From: Thermoflexus hugenholtzii JAD2 | GTDB taxonomy: Bacteria; Chloroflexota; Dehalococcoidia; UBA2979 | Direction: 5' to 3' | Assembly (NCBI GenBank): GCA_945889565.1 | Contig: CAMDBZ010000130.1 | Location: 1-5,238 of the forward strand | DNA length: 5,238 bases | In this document: positions 1 to 4,522 of the stretch, one piece after another | Layout: the number at the start of each line of letters is the position of its first letter | Position numbering within the stretch: position 1 is the first letter of the stretch | The notes under the pieces: generated by a model | Databases searched by the model: none | What the model saw: only the letters and a program-made list of their open reading frames with translations | Told to the model about the DNA's origin: nothing | Position numbers and translations under genes: made by a program

Positions 1-19
1 CCCGCCCGGCGAGCGTCAT
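1..19 (-). CDS. Start of an unidentified gene, cut by the left edge
   Basis: Only the first six codons are visible on the minus strand, beginning with ATG at 19-17 and reading M-T-L-A-G-R. The start is supported by a strong Shine-Dalgarno sequence, GGGAGGA on the minus strand (plus positions 32-26), 6 nt before the ATG. A TACAAT -10-like box lies further upstream at 67-62. The gene follows the EamA transporter on the same strand after a 95-bp gap. It has what looks like its own promoter, so it need not belong to the same transcription unit. Six residues do not allow any functional assignment. Confidence 0.6.
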
Positions 20-61
20 CGCCCGTCCTCCCTCGGTCAGCACGTGACAGTTCGCGGCAGG

Positions 62-67
62 ATTGTA
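62..67 (-). promoter_or_regulatory. Candidate -10 box for the gene starting at 19
   Basis: The minus strand reads TACAAT here, one mismatch from the TATAAT consensus and conspicuous in such GC-rich DNA. It would place the transcription start near 54-55 and give a leader of about 35 nt that contains the GGGAGGA ribosome binding site. No good -35 hexamer is visible 16-18 nt upstream. A short inverted repeat (GTCA at 36-39 with TGAC at 45-48) lies in the leader, but it is too small to interpret. Confidence 0.4.
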
Positions 68-114
68 CCCCGACCGGGGCCCGCGACCGACGCGAGCCTC
101 GCGCCGCCGCGCGC

Positions 115-1044
115 TTACCCGGCGAGCACGGCGAAGGTGCCCGCGAGGCAGAGCACGGTCCCGGCGCCGATCCGCCGTGTTGCCCGCTCGCGCAGGAATA
201 GCATCGCCAGCGGCAGCGCCATCAGCGGGGCCGTGGAGTTGAGCACCACGGCGCGCGCGGCCCCCGCCTCCGTCACGGCGAAGAGGTAGAGCCACGACCC
301 GAGCCCCGTGCCGAAGGTGGCGATGCCCAGCGTCGACAGCAGGTCGCGGCCGCGCGGGAGGCTGCGCAGCACCGTGCCGCGCGTCGCCGCGATCGACACT
401 GCGGCGACCGCGAGCCCGCCCGCCGGCAGCCGGATCGCCGCGATCGCGGTCGCGTCCAGCTCGTCGCGGGCGCCGGCGACCAGCAGCGTCGCGACGGTCC
501 AGCACAGCGCGACGCCTATGACGGCGAGCGTGGCCAGTCGCGGGCCCCAGCGGGGGGCGCCCACTGTGTCGCCGAGCGCGCCCGCGGCCTCGCCCACGAT
601 GAGGTAGGTGCCCGCGATCACGAGCAGCGTGCCCGCGAGCAGCGCCCAGCCAAGCGGCTCGTCGAGCAGCACGATGCCGCCCGCGGCGCTCAGCGCCACC
701 CACACGGCGGTGGTCGTCGGCACCATGCGCTGCAGGCCGACGTGGCGCAGCGAACGGATGTACGTCGTGTCGCCGAGGCCGTAGCCGACGAGGCCGCTCG
801 CCGCCATCGCCGCCACGGCCAGCGCGCCCGCCCGGCCGAGGTCGGCCGCGCCGCCGGTGGCGAACAGCACCGCGAGCACGAGCGGCGTCGCGAGCAGCAT
901 GCGCAGCGCGCTCAGCACCGACGCGGGGTAGCGCGTGCCGAGCCGCGCCAGCACCACGCTCGTGGCCGCCCACGTGAACGCCGAGGCGAGCGCGGCCAGC
1001 TCTCCCAACACGGCCTCCCACGGTCTGCTCAGGCGCAGCATCAT
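115..1044 (-). CDS. EamA/DMT superfamily transporter, ten-helix membrane protein
   Basis: This is an integral inner-membrane protein of 309 residues (from ATG 1044-1042 to TAA at 117-115), about the usual length for the ten-helix drug/metabolite transporter superfamily. It is built of two homologous EamA repeats, roughly residues 13-150 and 165-309. Each repeat ends in the family's typical acidic/basic turn followed by a last helix: LLDEPLGW at 126-133, and LFLRERATR near the C-terminus. Members export or import small metabolites, amino acids or drugs; nothing here identifies the substrate. The start is uncertain. The ATG ATG at 1044-1039 has no clear ribosome binding site. An in-frame TTG at 1008-1006 is preceded at 5 nt by GGGAGG and would give a protein starting just before GELAALASAFTW, as many family members do. 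A GTG at 1011-1009 is also in frame but only 2 nt from GGGAGG. The gene is divergent from the acyl-CoA dehydrogenase and shows no functional link to it. Confidence 0.88.
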   Translation of the reverse strand: MMLRLSRPWEAVLGELAALASAFTWAATSVVLARLGTRYPASVLSALRMLLATPLVLAVLFATGGAADLGRAGALAVAAMAASGLVGYGLGDTTYIRSLRHVGLQRMVPTTTAVWVALSAAGGIVLLDEPLGWALLAGTLLVIAGTYLIVGEAAGALGDTVGAPRWGPRLATLAVIGVALCWTVATLLVAGARDELDATAIAAIRLPAGGLAVAAVSIAATRGTVLRSLPRGRDLLSTLGIATFGTGLGSWLYLFAVTEAGAARAVVLNSTAPLMALPLAMLFLRERATRRIGAGTVLCLAGTFAVLAG

Positions 1045-1091
1045 GCGCGCCCGCAGCCCCGGCGGCGAGCGACGCGGCCAGCGGCTGGTGC

Positions 1092-1097
1092 TACAGT
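1092..1097 (+). promoter_or_regulatory. Candidate extended -10 promoter for the acyl-CoA dehydrogenase
   Basis: TACAGT is directly preceded by TGC, matching the extended -10 pattern TGn-TAnnnT, within the 96-bp divergent spacer. Transcription would start near 1104 and give a leader of about 37 nt that includes the GGGAGG ribosome binding site at 1128-1133. The hexamer 17 nt upstream (GCGACG) is a poor -35, which is tolerable for an extended -10 promoter. I see no equally good promoter for the divergent transporter gene in this spacer. Confidence 0.33.
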
Positions 1098-1140
1098 TTG
1101 GGGCAGCACACACGACCCGGGTATCGCGGGAGGCAAGCGC

Positions 1141-2367
1141 ATGGACTGGAACGACAACCCCGAGCAGGCCGACTTCCGGCAACAAGTAGCCACATTCATC
1201 GGCGAGCGGCTCCCTCCGGAGTACCGCCGCCGCGCGGCAGCCGTCGACGACGGCGCGGGCGAGGGCCTCTTCGCGTGGTACGCCGACCGCATCTCCGACA
1301 AGCAGGAGGACCGCGACGCCGCGAAGCAGTGGGCCGACGCCCTCGCTGAGCGCGGCTGGATCGCCCCGCATTGGCCCAAGGAGTACGGCGGCGCCAGCCT
1401 GACGACGATGGAGCAGTTCATCTTTGGTGAGGAGATGGCGAAAGCCCGCGCGCCGATGGTCGGCGGCTCGGGCGTGATGCTGCTCGGCCCCACCGTGCTC
1501 GTGCACGGCACCGAGGCGCAGAAGGCGAAGTACCTCGGCCGCATCCTGTCGGGCGAGGTCGCGTGGGCGCAGGGCTACTCGGAGCCGGGCGCGGGCTCGG
1601 ACCTCGGCTCGCTGCAGACGCGCGCGGTGCGCGACGGCGACGAGTACGTGGTCAACGGGCAGAAGATCTGGACGTCCGCCGCGCACATGTCGGACGCGCT
1701 CTTCGCGCTCGTGCGCACGGACCCGGACGCGCCGAAGCACCGCGGCATCTCCTTCTTGATGATCGATGACATCCACACGCCCGGCATCAGCGTGCGCCCG
1801 CTCATCGACGCCGCCTGGGGTCACGTGGTCAACGAGACGTTCTTCCAGGACGTGCGCGTGCCCGTCGCCAACCTGCTGGGCGAGGAGAACCGCGGCTGGT
1901 ACGTCGGCATGACGCTGCTGGACTTCGAGCGCTCCGGCATCAGCGGCGCTGTCGAGCAGACGCGCGCGCTCAACGAGCTCGTCGAGACGGCGCGCACGGA
2001 CGCGCGCTCGCAGCTCAAGCGCAGCCCGCAGCTGCGCGCACGCCTCGCGGATCGCGCGCTCGACATCGAGGTGTCGTACGCGTTCTCTATGCGCATCGCG
2101 TCGATGCAGGCCGCCGGGCTGGTGCCGAACTACGAGGCGTCGATGGGCAAGATGTTCGGGTCGGAGGCGGGCCAGGAGCTGCACCGCGTCGGCATCCGCA
2201 CGTTCGGCCTGTACGCCAACCTCTGGCCGGGCGACGCGCTCGCGCCGCTCGCGGGCAAGCACACGCGCGGTTACGTGCGCTCGATCCCCTCGACGATCGC
2301 CGGCGGCTCGTCCGAGGTGCAACGCAACATCATCGCGACACGCGGGCTCGGCCTGCCGCGCGGCTAG
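1141..2367 (+). CDS. Acyl-CoA dehydrogenase family protein (FadE-like)
   Basis: This is a cytoplasmic FAD enzyme of 408 residues (ATG to TAG), slightly longer than the 380-400 usual for the family, which introduces an alpha-beta double bond into acyl-CoA thioesters. The order is an N-terminal helical domain (about 1-135), a middle beta domain and a C-terminal helical domain. WAQGYSEPGAGSD (142-154) is the flavin/substrate signature. NGQKIWTSAAH follows it. The C-terminal PSTIAGGSSEVQRNIIA is the second family signature. The position that carries the catalytic Glu in medium- and short-chain enzymes (YEGTS) is Gly388 here. However, LLDFERSGIS places Glu263 where isovaleryl-CoA and long-chain dehydrogenases keep their catalytic base. 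Activity is therefore plausible and the substrate may be branched, long or cyclic; this is inference. The start is set by GGGAGG at 1128-1133, 7 nt upstream. The open frame continues further upstream but lies antisense to the transporter gene. No partner dehydrogenase or electron-transfer flavoprotein gene is adjacent. Confidence 0.94.
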   Translation: MDWNDNPEQADFRQQVATFIGERLPPEYRRRAAAVDDGAGEGLFAWYADRISDKQEDRDAAKQWADALAERGWIAPHWPKEYGGASLTTMEQFIFGEEMAKARAPMVGGSGVMLLGPTVLVHGTEAQKAKYLGRILSGEVAWAQGYSEPGAGSDLGSLQTRAVRDGDEYVVNGQKIWTSAAHMSDALFALVRTDPDAPKHRGISFLMIDDIHTPGISVRPLIDAAWGHVVNETFFQDVRVPVANLLGEENRGWYVGMTLLDFERSGISGAVEQTRALNELVETARTDARSQLKRSPQLRARLADRALDIEVSYAFSMRIASMQAAGLVPNYEASMGKMFGSEAGQELHRVGIRTFGLYANLWPGDALAPLAGKHTRGYVRSIPSTIAGGSSEVQRNIIATRGLGLPRG

Positions 2368-2379
2368 CTGGACCCTCGG

Positions 2380-2425
2380 CGAGACACGAACGAGGCGCCT
2401 GCGTAGGCGCCTCGTTCGTGTCTCG
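2380..2425. terminator. Perfect 21-bp hairpin, probable bidirectional terminator
   Basis: The arms 2380-2400 and 2405-2425 are exact reverse complements, separated by the 4-nt loop GCGT. The structure fills most of the 78 bp between the convergent stop codons of the acyl-CoA dehydrogenase (2367) and the LLM oxidoreductase (2446). That position is what a shared terminator would occupy. There is no T-tract on either side, so it is not a classical intrinsic terminator. It could work as a hairpin-only terminator, assist Rho-type termination, or protect both mRNA 3' ends. The inner part, AGGCGCCT, is itself palindromic. Confidence 0.72.
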
Positions 2426-2445
2426 GTCGCGACGGCACCGGCCCG

Positions 2446-3492
2446 CTACGGCATCGGGCGGTGTGACACTGCACGAGGCTGCAGGCCGCACGCCTGCGCG
2501 AGCAGCTCGTAGCTGCGCGCGCGCGCCGCGTAGTCGTGTGTGATGGTCACCACCATCACCTCGTCCGTCCCGAACTGCGCGGCCAGCTCCTCGAGGCCCG
2601 CGCGCACGGTCTCCGGCTCGCCCTCGACGGCGAGCGACTGCTGGTAGCGGATGTACTCCCACTCGGCATCCGTGTACTCGGTGGCGAGTGCTTCCTCGGG
2701 CGTCGGCACGCCCGCGCGCTCGTCGCGGCCTTGCTGACGGCGCAGCCGCATGAGGTGGCGACTCATCCCCAGCCTGCGCGCCTCGCTCGTCGTGTCCGCG
2801 CATAGCGCGGAGACCGCGATGTGCACGCGCGGCGCTGCGAGCCAGGGCGACGGGCGGAAGCGCGCGCGGTACTCCGCGACCACGCGCTCGCCGCCCGCCG
2901 GGCTGATGAACTGCGCGAACGCGAAGCCCAGCCCCTGCTCCGCCGCGAAGCGCGCGCTGTCCCATGCGCTGCCCAGCAGCCACGGCTCCGGCATCCCCGG
3001 GCCCGCGGGGATCGCGCGGATGCCGTGGTGTGGGTGCTCCGCGCCCACGCCGTCCGACATGTATGCGAGCACGTCGGCGACCTGTAGCGGGTACGCCTCG
3101 AGTGGCAGCGCACCCGGCCCGTGCTCGAGCGCGCGCGCTGTGGCGCCGTCGCTGCCGGGCGCGCGGCCGAGGCCCATGTCGATGCGGCCGGGGTAGAGCG
3201 CCTCCAGCAGCCGAAACACCTCGGCGACCTTGAGCGCGGCGTAGTGCGTGAGCATCACGCCGCCGGTGCCGACGCGGATCGCGCTCGTCGCGGCGGCGAC
3301 GGCGGCGGCCAGCACCTCGGGGCTGGCACTTGCGAGCGTGCCGGTGTTGTGGTGCTCGGCGAGCCAGTAGCGAACGTAGCCCAGCCGGTCCGCAGCCTGC
3401 GCGAGCGCGATCGTGGCGAGCAGCGCTTCGCGCGCGCTCCCGCCCTGGCGCACCGGCGACTGATCGAGCACGCTGAGCTGCAATCGCGTCAT
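2446..3492 (-). CDS. LLM class flavin-dependent oxidoreductase (luciferase-like, MsnO8/YhbW-type)
   Basis: This 348-residue cytoplasmic protein has the luciferase-like monooxygenase TIM-barrel fold, which uses reduced flavin (FMN or F420 in different subgroups) to oxidise organic substrates. The N-terminus LSVLDQSPV (6-14) is typical of the 'luciferase family oxidoreductase group 1' branch (MsnO8/YhbW-like). It is followed by RYWLAEHHN (41-49), by RVGTGGVMLTHYAALKVAE (73-91), and by PGRIDMGLGRAPGSD (101-115); all are hallmarks of the family. The C-terminal third has the usual GEPETVRAGLEELAAQFGTDEVMVVT segment. The ATG at 3492-3490 fits the N-terminus of relatives. The frame stays open 65 codons further, but those codons run antisense into the hotdog gene and are rejected. 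No Shine-Dalgarno is present; a TAGAAT box 7 nt before the ATG suggests a leaderless mRNA. The substrate is unknown and the neighbours do not reveal it. Confidence 0.93.
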   Translation of the reverse strand: MTRLQLSVLDQSPVRQGGSAREALLATIALAQAADRLGYVRYWLAEHHNTGTLASASPEVLAAAVAAATSAIRVGTGGVMLTHYAALKVAEVFRLLEALYPGRIDMGLGRAPGSDGATARALEHGPGALPLEAYPLQVADVLAYMSDGVGAEHPHHGIRAIPAGPGMPEPWLLGSAWDSARFAAEQGLGFAFAQFISPAGGERVVAEYRARFRPSPWLAAPRVHIAVSALCADTTSEARRLGMSRHLMRLRRQQGRDERAGVPTPEEALATEYTDAEWEYIRYQQSLAVEGEPETVRAGLEELAAQFGTDEVMVVTITHDYAARARSYELLAQACGLQPRAVSHRPMP

Positions 3493-3499
3493 GCGCCCG

Positions 3500-3505
3500 A
3501 TTCTA
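3500..3505 (-). promoter_or_regulatory. -10 box giving a leaderless start for the LLM oxidoreductase
   Basis: The minus strand reads TAGAAT (one mismatch from TATAAT), then 7 nt (CGGGCGC), then the ATG at 3492. Transcription normally starts about 7 nt past the -10 box, so the mRNA should begin at or within a base of the start codon. This agrees with the absence of any ribosome binding site. The hexamers 16-18 nt further upstream do not resemble TTGACA. Confidence 0.5.
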
Positions 3506-3526
3506 CGCGCGCGCCCGCCGACCTCG

Positions 3527-3532
3527 TACCAT
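3527..3532 (+). promoter_or_regulatory. Candidate -10 box for the hotdog gene pair
   Basis: TACCAT fits the TAnnnT core of a -10 box and lies 48 nt before the ATG at 3581, inside the 88-bp divergent spacer. Transcription would start near 3539 and include the AAGGAG ribosome binding site at 3567-3572. No convincing -35 is visible, so this is weaker than the box on the opposite strand. Confidence 0.27.
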
Positions 3533-3580
3533 GCGCGGCGCGCCCACCGCGAACGAGGCCAGCGCGAAGGAGCAGCTACG

Positions 3581-4006
3581 ATGCCCGTGCCGGACCTCGA
3601 CGCGTGGCAGGCGCGCTTCGATACCGCGCCCGCACGCCGCCTCGGCGTGGCGCCCGAGGCGGTCGAGTCCGGCTTCGCCTCGTTCATGGTGCAGGTGCCC
3701 TACGGTGATGGCCGGGACGACGACCCGCTCTTCTTCGCGACGGCGCTGCACTACGCCGCCGATATCGCGGCGCTCTCCGCGGTGATCGCGCGCTGCGACC
3801 AGGAGCAGCCGAACGGCACCGCGAGCCTGCACCTGAACGTGCTCGCGGACCCGCAGGGCGCCGTGCGCGTCTGGTCACGCGTGGTGCACTGGGGCATGTA
3901 CTCGGCGCTGCTGGAGCTTGCCGCCGAGGACGCGACCGGCGCGCTCGTGGCGCGCGGGCTCACCGGCTACTCGCTGCGCCCCGCCGCGGCGGACGTCGCC
4001 TCGTGA
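3581..4006 (+). CDS. Small hotdog-fold protein, probable acyl-CoA thioesterase-like (first of a pair)
   Basis: This 141-residue cytoplasmic protein is about the size of a single hotdog domain. After a variable N-terminus (1-30), a strand region (31-41) leads to the long helix ALHYAADIAALSAVIA (55-70). The strands SLHLNVLA (82-89), VRVWSRVVHWG (95-105), SALLELAAED (108-117) and ALVARGLTGYSLRP (121-134) follow. This order and the ending resemble PaaI-like/4HBT thioesterases, which hydrolyse acyl-CoA thioesters. The motif is degenerate: there is no HGG before the helix, and the usual catalytic acid cannot be placed with certainty (Asp61 is a candidate). The protein could thus be a non-catalytic or substrate-binding partner. 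The start is set by AAGGAG at 3567-3572, 8 nt upstream. The second hotdog gene starts 7 bp after its stop, so the two are probably co-expressed and may form a hetero-oligomer (inference). Confidence 0.8.
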   Translation: MPVPDLDAWQARFDTAPARRLGVAPEAVESGFASFMVQVPYGDGRDDDPLFFATALHYAADIAALSAVIARCDQEQPNGTASLHLNVLADPQGAVRVWSRVVHWGMYSALLELAAEDATGALVARGLTGYSLRPAAADVAS

Positions 4007-4013
4007 CCCGCTT

Positions 4014-4415
4014 GTGACGCTGGCCGGCGGCGAACTGCTGCGCGAGCTCGGCGCCGTCGTCGAGGCGGCGGGCGGCGGTACGGCTCGCCTCGCCATCGAT
4101 CGCGAGCGCGTGCAGCTGCGCGGCGTGCGCGACTCGATCAACGGCGGCATCGTCGCCGCCCTCGCCGAGGCCGCGTTCCGCGTCTGCCTCGAGGTGCTGC
4201 TCGAGCCCGGCGAGCGGCTCGGTCGCACGCAGGAGGTCACGGTCGCGTACCTCTCGGCCGCCCGCGGCGAGCGCACCACCTTCGAGGCGCGCCTGCTGCG
4301 CAAGGGCCGCCGCCTCGCCGTCGGCGAGGTCGAGGTGCGCGACGCGGGCAGCGGCGAGCTCAACGCCAAGGCGCAGGTCAGCTGCGCGCTCGTGCCTGCC
4401 CCGCCTCCCGCCTGA
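4014..4415 (+). CDS. PaaI-type hotdog thioesterase (second of a pair)
   Basis: This 133-residue protein (GTG to TGA) has a clear PaaI-like hotdog pattern. The active-site helix DSINGGIVAALAEAA spans 40-54, TQEVTVAYLSAARGE spans 72-86, and the strands FEARLLRKGRRLAVGEVEVRDAG and LNAKAQVSCAL follow. Glu52 sits where the family has its catalytic Asp/Glu, and the GG pair (44-45) is retained. Asn43 replaces the usual His before it. Hydrolysis of an acyl-CoA, possibly aryl- or phenylacetyl-like, is plausible; the substrate is not visible. The GTG at 4014 is chosen because the only earlier in-frame start is a TTG at 3918, deep inside the previous gene. There is no good ribosome binding site, so translation is probably coupled to termination of the upstream gene at 4006. 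A hairpin (4415-4439) just past the stop could weakly end the transcript. Confidence 0.86.
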   Translation: MTLAGGELLRELGAVVEAAGGGTARLAIDRERVQLRGVRDSINGGIVAALAEAAFRVCLEVLLEPGERLGRTQEVTVAYLSAARGERTTFEARLLRKGRRLAVGEVEVRDAGSGELNAKAQVSCALVPAPPPA

Positions 4416-4439
4416 GCACCGGGTTGTCACCCCCGTGCT
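4415..4439 (+). terminator. Weak hairpin at the end of the hotdog pair
   Basis: AGCAC (4415-4419) pairs with GTGCT (4435-4439), and after a one-base bulge GGG (4421-4423) pairs with CCC (4432-4434), leaving an 8-nt loop. The hairpin starts in the stop codon of the second hotdog gene and has no T-tract. It overlaps the candidate -35 of the next gene, so it may have no role in termination. Confidence 0.2.
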
Positions 4440-4462
4440 GGTCGATAACATGCGCGTATAAT
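4424..4462 (+). promoter_or_regulatory. Promoter region of the substrate-binding lipoprotein gene
   Basis: Two -10 candidates lie here. A perfect TATAAT is at 4457-4462, without a properly spaced -35. A second box, TAACAT at 4446-4451, has a TTGTCA -35 at 4424-4429, which is 16 nt upstream and a good match to TTGACA. Either start would leave a leader of roughly 55-65 nt containing an 18-bp palindrome and the ribosome binding site. AT-rich boxes like these stand out strongly in this GC-rich sequence. Confidence 0.55.
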
Positions 4463-4480
4463 GCCGAGCGCGTGGAATGC

Positions 4481-4498
4481 GGCGGCCGCGCGGCCGCC
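4481..4498. repeat. 18-bp perfect palindrome in the lipoprotein gene leader
   Basis: GGCGGCCGCGCGGCCGCC is identical to its reverse complement and consists of two side-by-side GCGGCCGC octamers flanked by G and C. It lies between the promoter boxes and the GGAGGG ribosome binding site at 4509-4514. In RNA it could fold into a 7-bp stem with a 4-nt loop; in DNA it could be a site for a dimeric regulator. In DNA this rich in G and C, chance is a real alternative. Confidence 0.5.
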
Positions 4499-4522
4499 CA
4501 GCGCTGCCGGAGGGAGCACGTT

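Noticed and set aside
68..103. Small inverted repeats after the EamA stop (CCCC/GGGG at 68-79; CGCGAG/CTCGCG at 91-103) as a terminator
   Set aside because: The stems are only 4-6 bp, the loops are tiny, and there is no T-tract; such repeats are expected by chance in this GC-rich spacer.
742..1140. N-terminal extension of 133 codons on the acyl-CoA dehydrogenase frame
   Set aside because: The translation is low-complexity Arg/Ala/His and lies antisense to the transporter. The ATG at 1141 has a well-placed ribosome binding site and the family N-terminus.
1045..2322. Long open minus-strand frame continuing from the EamA gene across the whole acyl-CoA dehydrogenase, as if a 735-residue fusion
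   Set aside because: The upstream part is rich in Arg, His, Val and Ala with no domain pattern, and it mirrors the well-supported dehydrogenase on the other strand. It is the usual high-GC antisense shadow.
2330..2983. Minus-strand 217-codon frame overlapping the LLM gene in another frame
   Set aside because: It is Arg/Gly/Ala-rich without motifs and lies within the LLM gene and across the terminator hairpin; it is a frame shadow.
3493..3687. 65-codon N-terminal extension of the LLM oxidoreductase
   Set aside because: It overlaps the hotdog gene antisense and lacks homology-like features. The family N-terminus begins at ATG 3492.
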